NCBI RefSeq assembly: GCF_018140925.1
Contig: NZ_CP073315.1
Location: 3,906,001-3,970,000 of the forward strand
DNA length: 64,000 bases
Direction of reading: 5' to 3'
Source: Psychrobacillus sp. INOP01
GTDB lineage: Bacteria > Bacillota > Bacilli > Bacillales_A > Planococcaceae
Shown here piece after piece: positions 44,290 to 54,331 of this stretch; within the stretch, counting starts at the first letter, position 1; the number at the start of each line of letters is the position of its first letter. The notes beneath the pieces were generated by a model. That model was not told the origin of the DNA. It was given only the letters and a program-made list of their open reading frames with translations, and searched no databases. Both the position numbers and the translations under genes were made by a program.

Positions 44290-45471
44290 GTGAGATATTT
44301 AACTGCAGGTGAGTCACATGGGCCGCAACTAACAGCTATTATTGAGGGGTTACCAGCTCAATTAGAAATAACGAGTGAAATGATAAATAAAGAATTAAAA
44401 CGTCGTCAAGGTGGACATGGACGCGGAAGACGTATGCAAATTGAAAAAGATACAGTAGCAATTACTTCAGGTGTACGCCACGGGAAAACTTTAGGATCTC
44501 CAGTTTGCCTAGTTGTGAACAATGATGATTGGAAGCATTGGACGAATATTATGGGGATTGAGCCTCTTGGAGATGAAATAGATCCTGAGGATATTAAAAG
44601 ACAGATTACAAGACCACGTCCTGGACATGCCGATTTAGTAGGTGGCATGAAGTATGGTCATCGTGATTTACGTAATGTCCTAGAGCGGTCATCAGCACGT
44701 GAAACTACAGTAAGAGTTGCGGTAGGAGCAGTTGCGAAAGAATTGTTAAGTAAACTAGGTATATCCATTGTGGCTCATGTTACAAAAATTGGTGGGATTG
44801 AAGCGGATTTAAATCTAGCTAATGGTAAAACGGTAGAGGAAATTCGTGAGATTGTGGAGGCTGACCCGGTTTATTGCTTAGATTCGGAAGCGTCTACGAA
44901 AATGGTAGAGGCCATCGATAATGCGAAAAAAGCTGGAGATACGATTGGTGGAGTAGTAGAGGTAATTGTTTCTGGGATGCCAGCTGGAGTTGGGAGTTAT
45001 GTCCATTATGATCGTAAGTTAGACGGTAAACTAGCAATGGCGATGATGAGCATTAATGCATTTAAAGGTGTAGAAGTAGGATTAGGTTTTGAAATGGCTA
45101 ACCTTTTTGGAAGTCAAGTTCATGATCAGATATCTTGGAGTGAAGCAGAAGGCTATACACGCGATACAAACCGTCTAGGTGGTCTAGAAGGTGGTATGTC
45201 AACGGGAATGCCAATTGTAGTACGTGGAGTGATGAAACCAATTCCTACGCTTTACAAGCCACTCCAAAGTGTTGACATTGATACAAAGGAGCCGTTCAAG
45301 GCAAGTATTGAAAGATCAGATAGCTGTGCCGTGCCAGCAGCTTCTGTAGTTGCGGAAGCGGTTATTGCTTGGGAGATTGCACAAGCAGTACTAGAAACCT
45401 TCCATGGAGATAAAATAGATACATTACTTGCAGATATAGAGAGTCATAGAGCATATACAAAGGGGTTTTAA
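44290..45471 (+). CDS. aroC: Chorismate synthase
   Basis: A 393-residue FMN-dependent enzyme making chorismate (called aroF in B. subtilis). Signatures [52 protein letters not shown] and the C-terminal [16 protein letters not shown] are all present (each quoted in part). GTG 44290 follows GAAGGGGG and gives the family start [15 protein letters not shown] 44248 adds unrelated residues. Confidence 0.97.
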   Translation: MRYLTAGESHGPQLTAIIEGLPAQLEITSEMINKELKRRQGGHGRGRRMQIEKDTVAITSGVRHGKTLGSPVCLVVNNDDWKHWTNIMGIEPLGDEIDPEDIKRQITRPRPGHADLVGGMKYGHRDLRNVLERSSARETTVRVAVGAVAKELLSKLGISIVAHVTKIGGIEADLNLANGKTVEEIREIVEADPVYCLDSEASTKMVEAIDNAKKAGDTIGGVVEVIVSGMPAGVGSYVHYDRKLDGKLAMAMMSINAFKGVEVGLGFEMANLFGSQVHDQISWSEAEGYTRDTNRLGGLEGGMSTGMPIVVRGVMKPIPTLYKPLQSVDIDTKEPFKASIERSDSCAVPAASVVAEAVIAWEIAQAVLETFHGDKIDTLLADIESHRAYTKGF

Positions 45472-46565
45472 TGATGTCTATCCAAGTCAAAACGAAAGAC
45501 TCCGTTTACGAAGTTTATTTAGGAGAGAATATTTTACAATCCTTTTGTGAGAGACAAGCGGATGCATTATCGGGATATGATCAATTAGTGTTAATAACAG
45601 ATGAACATGTGTGGAGTTTACATGAGGAATATGTTCGTACTAATTTAACGCTACCAATTAAAATTTTTATTGTTCCCAACGGTGAAGCATGCAAAACGTT
45701 TGAATCTTATTTTCAAGTCCAATCATTTTTATTAGAAGAAAACTGCTCTAGAAATTCTGCACTACTTGCATTAGGTGGAGGAGCAGTCGGGGACTTGACT
45801 GGTTTTGTGGCAGCTACATTTATGCGAGGTATTCCTTTTTACCAAATTCCTACGACTATATTAGCGCACGATAGTGCCGTTGGAGGTAAAACTGCGATCA
45901 ATCATCCAAATGGAAAGAATATGATTGGGGCTTTCTATCAACCTATGGAAGTATTATATGATTTTCATTTTTTAAAAACGTTACCAGAAGTAGAAGTTCG
46001 CTCAGGTCTAGCCGAAGTGATCAAGCATGCTTTAATCAGTGATACTAACTGGATGGATGAATTTCTTGCTCTCCCTAACTTAAAGGCAATCGATAATAAA
46101 GAATTATTAATATGGCTAGAAAAAGGAATTCGAGTAAAAGCACGTATTGTCGAAATAGACGAAAAAGAACAGTCCTATCGCAAATTTTTAAACTTTGGTC
46201 ATACTTATGGTCATGCGATTGAGGCAACAGTAGGTTACGGGAAAATCACGCATGGCGAAGCAGTGATGATCGGTATAATACCTGCTCTCATGCTAAGCGA
46301 GCTTCATGGAAAAATTGACATGGGATATTCTAAAGCCGTTTATGATTTAGCTAATAGACTGGGTTATAATTTTGAACATGTGCTTCAGTGTCCATTTGAA
46401 AGTTTAGCAAAATTTATGCAAAAAGATAAAAAAACAATGAATGGTGAACTTCATTTTGCATTACTTCAAGAAATTGGAAATCCATTTGTGAAAATCATTT
46501 CGATGGATGAAGTTAAACAATGTGATGAACAGTTGCGACAATGGGTTAAGGAGGCTAACAAATGA
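45471..46565 (+). CDS. aroB: 3-dehydroquinate synthase
   Basis: A 364-residue NAD- and metal-dependent enzyme of the shikimate pathway. LALGGGAVGDLTGFVAATFM, QIPTTILAHDSAVGGKT, and the metal histidines in NFGHTYGHAIEA and HGEAV are present. It starts on the last base of the aroC stop (ATGATG, either ATG usable) and overlaps aroH by 4 bp. Confidence 0.96.
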   Translation: MMSIQVKTKDSVYEVYLGENILQSFCERQADALSGYDQLVLITDEHVWSLHEEYVRTNLTLPIKIFIVPNGEACKTFESYFQVQSFLLEENCSRNSALLALGGGAVGDLTGFVAATFMRGIPFYQIPTTILAHDSAVGGKTAINHPNGKNMIGAFYQPMEVLYDFHFLKTLPEVEVRSGLAEVIKHALISDTNWMDEFLALPNLKAIDNKELLIWLEKGIRVKARIVEIDEKEQSYRKFLNFGHTYGHAIEATVGYGKITHGEAVMIGIIPALMLSELHGKIDMGYSKAVYDLANRLGYNFEHVLQCPFESLAKFMQKDKKTMNGELHFALLQEIGNPFVKIISMDEVKQCDEQLRQWVKEANK

Positions 46566-46924
46566 TTAGAGGCGTAAGAGGAGCAACAACAGTAACGGCG
46601 GATTCAAATGAATTAGTACTTCAGGAAACTAGACGTCTTGTAGAAGAGATGGCAAAATCGAATGAAATCTTACCCGAGGACATCGCTTCCGTCATCATTT
46701 CAACTACGACCGATATTACTTCTGCATTTCCTGCTAGAGCTGTTCGAGGCATAGAAGGATGGACGTATGTTCCGGTGATGTGCACCCATGAAATGAGTGT
46801 ACCTGGGGCATTAGAAAAGTGTATTAGACTATTAATGCATGTAAATACGGAAAAAACACAGCAAGAGGTCGAGCATATCTATTTAAATAACGCTGTAGTA
46901 TTAAGACCAGATTTACTTAAATAA
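46562..46924 (+). CDS. aroH: Chorismate mutase, AroH type
   Basis: A 120-residue monofunctional chorismate mutase of the trimeric AroH fold. IRGVRGATTV, the AFPARAVR arginines and the C-terminal VVLRPDL match the family. It directs chorismate to prephenate, used by tyrA below. In B. subtilis trpEDCFBA follows at this point; here hisC follows after 22 bp. Confidence 0.95.
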   Translation: MIRGVRGATTVTADSNELVLQETRRLVEEMAKSNEILPEDIASVIISTTTDITSAFPARAVRGIEGWTYVPVMCTHEMSVPGALEKCIRLLMHVNTEKTQQEVEHIYLNNAVVLRPDLLK

Positions 46925-46946
46925 TTTGTAGAATTGAGGGGTTAAA

Positions 46947-48047
46947 ATGAAATTCAAAAAACAGATCAATGGGTTAAATGCATATCAACCTGGTAAAACT
47001 TCCGATGAAGTGAAGAAAATGTTTAACTTAGAAAAAGTGACAAAACTTGCATCCAATGAAAATCCATATGGTGCGTCACCAAAAGTAAAAGAATATTTCT
47101 CAAATGCGAATCTAGATTTTGCTATCTATCCTGATGGTTATGCGTCAAATTTAAGAACAGCTGTAGCGAATCATTTAAACATCTCTGAAAAACAATTATT
47201 ATTTGGTAATGGATCTGACGAGAATATCCTAATTGTATCAAGAGCTATTTTACGACCGGGTTTGAATACTATTATGGCAGATTTAACATTTGGTCAATAT
47301 AAGCATAATGCGATTGTTGAAGGAGCAGAAGTACGTGAAATCGCTCTTACCAAAAACGGAGAGCATGATTTAAACAATATGCTAGCAGCGATTGATGAAA
47401 ACACAGCGATCATTTGGGTATGTAATCCAAACAATCCAACAGGGACACTAACACCTAGTGATAAATTGAAAGATTTTATCGAAAAAGTGCCGGAGGATGT
47501 TTTAATCGTATTAGATGAAGCATACACAGAATACATATCAGACAAAAACTACAAAGATTCTCTTGGATTATTAGAGAACCATCCTAATGTATTAATAATG
47601 CGTACTTTCTCTAAAGCATATGGACTTGCAAGCTTCCGTGTTGGATATGCAATCGGGTCAGAAGCAGTAATAGCTCAACTGGAGCCTACGCGCGAGCCAT
47701 TTAATAATACTGTTATAAGTCAGCAGGTAGCGCTTCTAGGATTAGAAGATCAAGAATTTATAGAACAATGTAAAGAGAAAAATAACGCGGGGAAAGCTCA
47801 ATTCGTGGCATATTGCCAAGAAAGAAATCTAGATTATTTCCCCTCGCAAACTAATTTCATCTTAATGGAAGTGAAGGCTGATAGTGATTTAGTATTCCAA
47901 GGTTTGATGAAACGTGGATTTATCGTTCGAAGTGGGAATGCATTAGGAAAACCGGGATACCTACGCATAACAATTGGAACACAACAGCAAAATAGCGAGT
48001 TATTGGAAAAGCTAGATGAGGTTCTAAAAGAGGAAGGCGTCTTATAA
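46947..48047 (+). CDS. hisC: Histidinol-phosphate / aromatic aminotransferase
   Basis: A 366-residue class II PLP aminotransferase. The PLP lysine is in RTFSKAYGLASFRVGYAIG; NPNNPTGT and the DEAYTEY segment bind cofactor. In B. subtilis HisC serves both histidine and tyrosine/phenylalanine synthesis; position between aroH and tyrA implies the same dual use. ATG 46947 follows GAGGGG. Confidence 0.94.
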   Translation: MKFKKQINGLNAYQPGKTSDEVKKMFNLEKVTKLASNENPYGASPKVKEYFSNANLDFAIYPDGYASNLRTAVANHLNISEKQLLFGNGSDENILIVSRAILRPGLNTIMADLTFGQYKHNAIVEGAEVREIALTKNGEHDLNNMLAAIDENTAIIWVCNPNNPTGTLTPSDKLKDFIEKVPEDVLIVLDEAYTEYISDKNYKDSLGLLENHPNVLIMRTFSKAYGLASFRVGYAIGSEAVIAQLEPTREPFNNTVISQQVALLGLEDQEFIEQCKEKNNAGKAQFVAYCQERNLDYFPSQTNFILMEVKADSDLVFQGLMKRGFIVRSGNALGKPGYLRITIGTQQQNSELLEKLDEVLKEEGVL

Positions 48048-49147
48048 TGCAGCAAACAGTTTTCATAATAGGTCTCGGACTAATAGGTGGCTCCTTAGCG
48101 CTTGGTTTAAAACGCAATAAAGATGTGAGAATAATTGGATATGATGCAAATGGTCATACGCTACGAACAGCGAAACGAATTAGCGTCATTGATGAGATGG
48201 CTACGAATATCGAAGATGGAACTGAGTTTGCAGACGTAATTGTTTTTGCAACTCCAGTAAGTGAAACAATCCGCTTAATGAATGAATTACCGAAATGGCA
48301 GCTAAAGAACGAAGTAATTGTAACGGATACAGGAAGTACGAAAAAAGAAATTATGAAAACTGCCATTTCATTAAGAGAAAGGGGCATAACGTTTATAGGT
48401 GGTCACCCTATGGCAGGCTCCCACAAAAGTGGTGTGGAGGCAGCTAGACCAATCCTGTTTGAAAATGCCTATTATTTACTCACCCCTTTTGAAGATGAAT
48501 CCCATGAACGTATTCAAGTTCTGATAGATTTATTGCAGGTAACTAAAGCGAAGTTAGTACAAGTCGGAGCAGAGGAACATGATCATATGACCGCTGTAGT
48601 TAGTCATTTCCCCCATTTAGTCGCAGCTTCGCTTGTGCATCAATTATCTTTTGAAAACGAACAATATCCTTTTACGAAACAGCTTGCAGCCGGTGGATTT
48701 CGTGATCTAACAAGAATTGCTTCCGCCAACCCAATTGTTTGGAGAGATATAACGCTTCAAAATCGTAAGGAACTAACTACTCAATTGCAGGCATGGACGA
48801 ATGAAATGATAAAATTGCAAGACTTACTTTCATTTGCTGATTCTAGTGATATAGAAGCTTATTTTACTACTGCTAAAAGAATACGAGACGATCTTCCTAT
48901 AAATACACAGGGTGCAATGTTTAGCGTATTTGACCTGTATGTGGATGTACCTGATTATCCTGGTGTTATTTCTGAGATTACAAGGTATTTGGCAAAAGAC
49001 AATATTAGCATTACCAACTTACGAATCGTAGAAACTCGTGAAGATGTATTCGGAATTCTAGTCATCAGTTTTCAATCGACAGATGACCGTGCTAAAGCGG
49101 TAGACTGTATTGCTAATAATACAACATTTGAAACGTATATTTCTTGA
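48047..49147 (+). CDS. tyrA: Prephenate dehydrogenase with ACT domain
   Basis: A 366-residue enzyme converting prephenate to 4-hydroxyphenylpyruvate. NAD motif GLGLIGGSLALGL near 8-20, catalytic GGHPMAGSHKSGVEAA near 118, and a C-terminal ACT domain (about 295-366, VDVPDYPGVISEITRYLAKD) for tyrosine feedback. Start and hisC stop overlap by one base (TAATG). Confidence 0.95.
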   Translation: MQQTVFIIGLGLIGGSLALGLKRNKDVRIIGYDANGHTLRTAKRISVIDEMATNIEDGTEFADVIVFATPVSETIRLMNELPKWQLKNEVIVTDTGSTKKEIMKTAISLRERGITFIGGHPMAGSHKSGVEAARPILFENAYYLLTPFEDESHERIQVLIDLLQVTKAKLVQVGAEEHDHMTAVVSHFPHLVAASLVHQLSFENEQYPFTKQLAAGGFRDLTRIASANPIVWRDITLQNRKELTTQLQAWTNEMIKLQDLLSFADSSDIEAYFTTAKRIRDDLPINTQGAMFSVFDLYVDVPDYPGVISEITRYLAKDNISITNLRIVETREDVFGILVISFQSTDDRAKAVDCIANNTTFETYIS

Positions 49148-49159
49148 GGAGGGATGACC

Positions 49160-50452
49160 TTGATAACAAGTAAGATATTAGATTATGCACAACCTTCGTT
49201 AAAGGGTACCATTCGTATACCTGGAGATAAATCTGTCTCGCATCGTTCTATTATGTTCGGTGCTATAGCAGAAGGGACTACAACGGTCGAAGGTTTTTTA
49301 CAGAGTGATGATTGTTTAAGTACGATTGATTGCTTTCAAAAGCTTGGTGTAGAAATATCCATAGAAGGCGACAAAGTAAAGGTCAACAGCAAGGGAATCA
49401 TGAATTGGAAAGAACCTGATGAAATACTATATACGGGGAATTCGGGGACAACTACTCGTTTAATGCTCGGAATTTTAGCAGGATCATCAGTTTCATCGGT
49501 TTTAATAGGTGACGAATCTATCCAAAAACGTCCTATGAGGCGTGTTACAGATCCGTTAAAACAAATGGGTGCTAAGCTGATTGGGAGAGAAAACGGCCAG
49601 TTTACTCCTATTGGAGTAGAAGGAACTAAATTACAAGCTATTCGCTATACGATGCCTGTAGCAAGTGCACAGGTGAAGTCTGCCATATTACTGGCAGCTT
49701 TAAATGCGGATGGAGAAACCATAGTTGAAGAATTGGAAACCTCTAGAGATCACACAGAGAAAATGTTAAAACACTTCGGCGCAACCATTGCCGTAGATGA
49801 TAAAACAATACGCTTACAAGGTGGACAAAAACTAACTGGAACCCATGTGGTCGTACCGGGTGATATTTCATCTGCAGCATTCTTTTTAGCTGCTGGAGCG
49901 ATTGTTCCTAATAGCAAGCTAACCTTAACAAATGTGGGTTTAAATCCAACAAGAACAGGTATTATGGACGTTCTGCAAGCAATGGGTGCTTCTTATACAG
50001 TTAATGACTCTTCGAACAGTAGTCATGAAGAAATGGGAACTATTGAAATCGAATCCTCTGCTTTAGTTGGCACGGAAATCGGAGGAGAACTGATCCCTCG
50101 ACTTATTGATGAAATACCTATTATTGCGTTACTAGCTACACAAGCTAATGGGAAAACTGTTATTAAAAATGCAGAAGAGCTAAAAGTAAAAGAAACGAAC
50201 CGAATTGATGCTGTAGTAAATGAATTAAAGAAGCTGGGAGCAGATATTACCGCCACTGATGATGGTATGATAATCGAAGGGCCGACGACACTTCATGGTG
50301 GAGATCTATTCACATACGGAGATCACCGTATTGGTATGATGGCTGCAGTGGCTTCTCTCATAACAACAAAACCTGTCACAATTGACAATGCTGGTTGTAT
50401 CGCTGTTTCTTATCCGACATTTTTTGAAGATATTTCGAGCGTGATAAAATAA
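49160..50452 (+). CDS. aroA: 3-phosphoshikimate 1-carboxyvinyltransferase (EPSP synthase)
   Basis: A 430-residue enzyme (aroE in B. subtilis) joining PEP to shikimate-3-phosphate. [51 protein letters not shown], and the late [14 protein letters not shown] and GDHRIGMM motifs are present. TTG 49160 is preferred because GAGGAGGG ends 6 nt upstream, whereas ATG 49154 abuts it. Last gene of the supra-operon. Confidence 0.95.
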   Translation: MITSKILDYAQPSLKGTIRIPGDKSVSHRSIMFGAIAEGTTTVEGFLQSDDCLSTIDCFQKLGVEISIEGDKVKVNSKGIMNWKEPDEILYTGNSGTTTRLMLGILAGSSVSSVLIGDESIQKRPMRRVTDPLKQMGAKLIGRENGQFTPIGVEGTKLQAIRYTMPVASAQVKSAILLAALNADGETIVEELETSRDHTEKMLKHFGATIAVDDKTIRLQGGQKLTGTHVVVPGDISSAAFFLAAGAIVPNSKLTLTNVGLNPTRTGIMDVLQAMGASYTVNDSSNSSHEEMGTIEIESSALVGTEIGGELIPRLIDEIPIIALLATQANGKTVIKNAEELKVKETNRIDAVVNELKKLGADITATDDGMIIEGPTTLHGGDLFTYGDHRIGMMAAVASLITTKPVTIDNAGCIAVSYPTFFEDISSVIK

Positions 50453-50574
50453 AAATTCGATTAGTGAGAAAGCTCCATTCCTTATTGATTGTTAGTTGAA
50501 CACCCTCATAGGCTTTGAACTTTGATCAAGTATATCGGGTGCTTTACTACCGGTGATGTGTGAAAAAATAATTG

Positions 50575-50601
50575 CCCTCTTTTTAAAAGAGGGTTTTTTT
50601 C
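50575..50601 (+). terminator. Intrinsic terminator of the aromatic operon
   Basis: CCCTCTTTT pairs with AAAAGAGGG, followed by T7. It also serves as the boundary before ypiA. Confidence 0.85.
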
Positions 50602-50658
50602 TTGTTCAAAAACAAATGTTCTTGTAGGATAAAGGTATAATGAAAGAATGGTGATAAC

Positions 50659-51903
50659 ATGGATAACTTGACACCCTTTGTCCAGGCGATGGAAGAAGGA
50701 AACATAGAGAAACTCGGAACAATGATCGATAATTTTTTATTGAATGGCGATCCAGATGAGCAATACCAGCTTGCAGATTTGCTTACACAATTTGGTTTTT
50801 TACAGGAAGCTATTACAGTCTTAGAACATCTTCATTTTTTATTTCCGGAGGAAAATCAGTTGAAGATTGATCAAGCACAGCTTTATCTGGAAATGGATAA
50901 GGAAGATGAAGCTCTCGAAATGCTTACGACTATTGAAAAAACTAGCGACGCTTATCCGCAAGCACTTCTCACTTTAGCTGACTATTATCAAATGATTGGG
51001 TTATATGAGGTTGCGGAACAAAAAATAAATGAAGCCATCACGTTATTACCAAAAGAACCATTGCTTATGTATGCTAAAGGAGAATTATTGTTTGAAACCG
51101 GCAGATACTTAGAAGCAGCACGTGTAATGGAGGATTTACTTCCCTCTCAGGAGTTAATACAAGCAGTAGATTTATCGCTTAAATTAGCAGAAATCTATAG
51201 TGCTGGAGCAGCTTATGAAGAGGCAATTCCATACTATACAGAAGCACTGAAAAAAGAAGTTGCACCAGACATACTATTTCATGCAGCTTATGCGTCGTTC
51301 CAAGTACAACATTTTGAAACTGCTGCAAAACAGTTAGAGGATCTACTTCAAATTGATCCCGACTACTTCTCTGGCTATATGCTACTTGCTGAGACATATG
51401 CTAGCTTAGAGAAAAATGAGGATGCTTTAAAAGCAATTACAGATGGAATTACTCGTGATGAATATGAAAAAGAATATTATTTATTTGCAGGTAAAATTTC
51501 CTTGAAATTGGGTAAAGTGAAAGAAGCAGAAACTTTTTTAAGAGAAGCAATTGCTCTTGACCCAGAATATATGGATGCTATTTACATTTTATCTTCCTTA
51601 TTTTCAACAGAAGAGAAGGATGAGGAGTTAGTAGAACTCTATGAAACGTTGAAGAAAGAGCAGTTTGAATGGTCTGCAATGTTCCCGTTTTTAGCAGCTG
51701 CTTATGAAAGATTAGAATCATATGAAAAAGCATACGAATTTTATCAGCTTGCATATACTGAACATAAAGAGGATGTTCCTTTTTTAGAGAGATATGTTTA
51801 TTTCCTTTTAGAGGAAGGAAAAAGGACAGAGGCAAAAGAGATTGTGCTGATTTTGCAAAAACTTCAACCGGAAAATAGTGAATGGTTTGAAATGTTTGAA
51901 TAA
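50659..51903 (+). CDS. ypiA: TPR-repeat protein YpiA-like
   Basis: A 414-residue soluble protein composed of tandem tetratricopeptide repeats (about ten, from residue 35 on), e.g. ALLTLADYYQMIGLYEVAEQ and YLEMDKEDEALEML. It has no catalytic motif and is presumably a protein-binding scaffold. Position after aroA matches B. subtilis ypiA. ATG 50659 has only a weak ribosome site (ATGGTGATAAC). Confidence 0.88.
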   Translation: MDNLTPFVQAMEEGNIEKLGTMIDNFLLNGDPDEQYQLADLLTQFGFLQEAITVLEHLHFLFPEENQLKIDQAQLYLEMDKEDEALEMLTTIEKTSDAYPQALLTLADYYQMIGLYEVAEQKINEAITLLPKEPLLMYAKGELLFETGRYLEAARVMEDLLPSQELIQAVDLSLKLAEIYSAGAAYEEAIPYYTEALKKEVAPDILFHAAYASFQVQHFETAAKQLEDLLQIDPDYFSGYMLLAETYASLEKNEDALKAITDGITRDEYEKEYYLFAGKISLKLGKVKEAETFLREAIALDPEYMDAIYILSSLFSTEEKDEELVELYETLKKEQFEWSAMFPFLAAAYERLESYEKAYEFYQLAYTEHKEDVPFLERYVYFLLEEGKRTEAKEIVLILQKLQPENSEWFEMFE

Positions 51904-51923
51904 ATAAGGGAAGGAGAGGTTAC

Positions 51924-52475
51924 GTGACTGCTTCTGTTTCAGTTGGTGAGAAAAAAGAATTTGTTCGGTGGTTTTTAAAAAAGTATCAGATGAAAAGAAG
52001 AGAGTGCGTGTGGATCTTGAATTACTTGATAAGCCATGAAACATTGTTAAATAACGTACACTTTGTGGAGGAGGCGCATTATTGTCCTCGAGCGATGATC
52101 ATGTCGGTTACGACGTCTTCAGGTATCCCGTTTCGCTTTTACAAGGGAAGTATTATGACTGCTGATGCTGAAAAGTCCTTCCATGATTTGCGATTACACC
52201 CAGAAGAGGATATGTATATCCAATTGAACTTTCAAATGATGCCACCTAGTCCAGAATATTTGGCAGTTTTAGAAGAGAATCCATATATGCCAAAATATTT
52301 GCAGATTAGTGAAAAGGATAAATTGATAGCAGAGGATATAGTTAGTGAAAGCTTGTATTCATTTCAAGTGGAACAACTAAAAAAGCAGATTGATCAAGCA
52401 ATTGATGAAAATAACAAAGAAAAGTTTATGGAACTTTCTTCGTTATGGAAGCAAATACAACATAAAGAGGTTTAG
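51924..52475 (+). CDS. ypiB: UPF0302 protein YpiB-like
   Basis: A 183-residue protein of the UPF0302 family. SVSVGEKKEFVRWFLKKYQM and RRECVWILNYL open it, followed by a conserved core with FYKGSIMTADAEKSFHDLR; a helical IDEAL-type tail (DQAIDENNKEKFMELS) closes it. GTG 51924 follows AAGGGAAGGAGAGG. B. subtilis order ypiA-ypiB-ypiF is kept. Function is not well defined. Confidence 0.88.
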   Translation: MTASVSVGEKKEFVRWFLKKYQMKRRECVWILNYLISHETLLNNVHFVEEAHYCPRAMIMSVTTSSGIPFRFYKGSIMTADAEKSFHDLRLHPEEDMYIQLNFQMMPPSPEYLAVLEENPYMPKYLQISEKDKLIAEDIVSESLYSFQVEQLKKQIDQAIDENNKEKFMELSSLWKQIQHKEV

Positions 52476-52487
52476 GAGAGGTTACAA

Positions 52488-52934
52488 ATGCATTGGAACG
52501 GAAAAGATAGTAAAGTATTTCAAGCACAAAAAGAATTTATAGACACAGCAGTAATCCCACTTATACAGATTGATGGTTCTGATGAAGGATTCCAATTTGC
52601 TGCATCTGCAGCTGACTTCACGTTGTCATTAGCAAACGTAATTGAAAATCAATTCAAAGGAAGGATTGTTTTATTTCCTTCCTTCTCCTATACAAGAAGT
52701 CAGGACAAGCAGTCGGTATTTGAATCGTGGCAAGAAGAGCTAAACAAAGCCTCTTTCAAACACATCTTTTACGTTACTTCTGATAGAGAGTGGAGTACAA
52801 TGGGAGAAGAACAAAATATTATTTGGATTCCGTCTGTTCCACTGGATTCCATGGACCAAAAAATGAGAAACTCAGTACTAGAAGATCAATTACGACAACT
52901 TATTCCGATTTTTGCGAAAAAATGGGCGAATTAG
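52488..52934 (+). CDS. ypiF: YpiF-like protein, DUF2487 family
   Basis: A 148-residue protein beginning MHWNGKDSKVFQAQKEFIDT, characteristic of DUF2487, which precedes the qcr operon in Bacillales. It has no membrane segment or catalytic motif I recognise. ATG 52488 has AGGAGAGG upstream and starts 12 bp after ypiB. Confidence 0.85.
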   Translation: MHWNGKDSKVFQAQKEFIDTAVIPLIQIDGSDEGFQFAASAADFTLSLANVIENQFKGRIVLFPSFSYTRSQDKQSVFESWQEELNKASFKHIFYVTSDREWSTMGEEQNIIWIPSVPLDSMDQKMRNSVLEDQLRQLIPIFAKKWAN

Positions 52935-52945
52935 TGACAATTTGC

Positions 52946-52974
52946 TTCATGATTTGTCTATAAAGTTCATGATT
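52946..52974 (+). promoter_or_regulatory. Direct repeats upstream of the qcr promoter
   Basis: TTCATGATT occurs at 52946-52954 and again at 52966-52974, exactly 20 bp (about two helical turns) apart. The second ends 15 bp before the -35. The arrangement suits a dimeric activator; the protein is unknown. Confidence 0.45.
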
Positions 52975-52989
52975 CGAGGAAATCGAATA

Positions 52990-53018
52990 TTGACCTTCCT
53001 TTTTTATTGATATATCAT
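52990..53018 (+). promoter_or_regulatory. Sigma-A promoter of qcrABC
   Basis: TTGACC (52990-52995), 17-nt spacer, TATCAT (53013-53018): 5 of 6 in each hexamer. Confidence 0.75.
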
Positions 53019-53091
53019 GTATATGTCCTAGTATTATTATTCAAGCAAGTATGTCCATTGGACTGACCTTTAAGTAAGAGGGGGGAAAAGG

Positions 53092-53595
53092 ATGAGTAAC
53101 AATAAAGTATCAAGACGTCAATTTTTAAGTTACACCTTAACTGGTGTTGGCGGATTTATGGCAGCTGGAATGCTAATGCCAATGGTACGATTTGCAGTTG
53201 ATCCTGTATTGCAGAAAAAAGAAGGCGGAGATTTCGTATTAACGGAGAAGAAAATTGCCGATATAACGGAAGTTCCAGAACGTGTTGACTTCACTTTTGA
53301 ACAAGTGGACGCATGGTACAAGTCTGATATTACCAATGCTGCTTGGGTATACAAAGAAGGCGATGAAATTATCGCACTTTCTCCAGTATGTAAGCATCTA
53401 GGTTGTACAGTAAACTGGGAAGCTGACCCAGCTCACAAAAATCAATTCTTCTGTCCATGTCACGCGGGTCGTTACGAGAAAAACGGTAAAAATGTTCCAA
53501 AAACACCACCTCTAGGTCCGTTGGATCAATATGAAGTTCGTGAAAATGACGGGTTCTTAGAAATTGGGAAAGCTATTCCTAACACATTAGTTTAA
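53092..53595 (+). CDS. qcrA: Menaquinol-cytochrome c reductase Rieske subunit
   Basis: A 167-residue iron-sulfur subunit. SRRQFL near residue 7 resembles a twin-arginine signal and is followed by a membrane anchor (about 14-31). The Rieske ligands are C100, H102 with the disulfide cysteine C105 (CKHLGC), and C121, C123, H124 (CPCH). GTG/ATG ambiguity is absent: ATG 53092 follows GAGGGGGG. Confidence 0.96.
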   Translation: MSNNKVSRRQFLSYTLTGVGGFMAAGMLMPMVRFAVDPVLQKKEGGDFVLTEKKIADITEVPERVDFTFEQVDAWYKSDITNAAWVYKEGDEIIALSPVCKHLGCTVNWEADPAHKNQFFCPCHAGRYEKNGKNVPKTPPLGPLDQYEVRENDGFLEIGKAIPNTLV

Positions 53596-53615
53596 AGTAA
53601 GGGGGTACGACATCA

Positions 53616-54290
53616 GTGCTTAATAAAATCTATGATTGGGTGGATGAACGTCTAGATATTACTCCTATATGGCGTGATATTGCAGACCATGAAGTACCAG
53701 AACACGTAAACCCTGCACATCATTTCTCAGCATTTGTATACTGTTTCGGAGGATTAACGTTCTTCATCACAGTAATTCAAATACTTTCAGGTATGTTCTT
53801 AACTATGTATTATGTACCTGATATTGAAAATGCATGGGAATCTGTATACTATCTTCAAAATGAAGTAGCATTCGGTGAAATCGTGCGTGGGATGCATCAC
53901 TGGGGAGCATCGCTTGTAATTGTTATGATGTTCTTACATACATTACGTGTATTCTTTACTGGTTCTTATAAAAAACCTCGTGAACTAAACTGGATGGTCG
54001 GAGTATTAATCTTCGCTGTTATGTTAGGTTTAGGATTTACAGGTTACCTACTTCCTTGGGACATGAAAGCATTGTTCGCAACAAAAGTAGGTATTGAAAT
54101 TGCAGCATCAGTTCCATTTATAGGTGGAATGATTAAAACACTTTTAGCTGGTGATGAAACTATCATCGGTGCACAAACATTAACAAGATTCTTTGCGATT
54201 CATGTGTTCTTCTTGCCAGCTGCTTTATTTGGATTACTTGCAGCTCACTTTATCATGATTCGTCGTCAAGGTATTTCTGGACCACTTTAA
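53616..54290 (+). CDS. qcrB: Menaquinol-cytochrome c reductase cytochrome b subunit
   Basis: A 224-residue cytochrome b6-type membrane protein with four main segments. Haem histidines are in RGMHHWGASLVIVMMFLHTLR near 91-105 and FFAIHVFFLPA near 198. A covalent-haem cysteine position seen in b6-type proteins is plausible at C43. GTG 53616 has AGGGGG upstream. It is followed 41 bp later by qcrC. Confidence 0.95.
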   Translation: MLNKIYDWVDERLDITPIWRDIADHEVPEHVNPAHHFSAFVYCFGGLTFFITVIQILSGMFLTMYYVPDIENAWESVYYLQNEVAFGEIVRGMHHWGASLVIVMMFLHTLRVFFTGSYKKPRELNWMVGVLIFAVMLGLGFTGYLLPWDMKALFATKVGIEIAASVPFIGGMIKTLLAGDETIIGAQTLTRFFAIHVFFLPAALFGLLAAHFIMIRRQGISGPL

Positions 54291-54331
54291 TGGGTAAAGG
54301 GAACAGATTATTGTTATAAGGAGGGGACACT

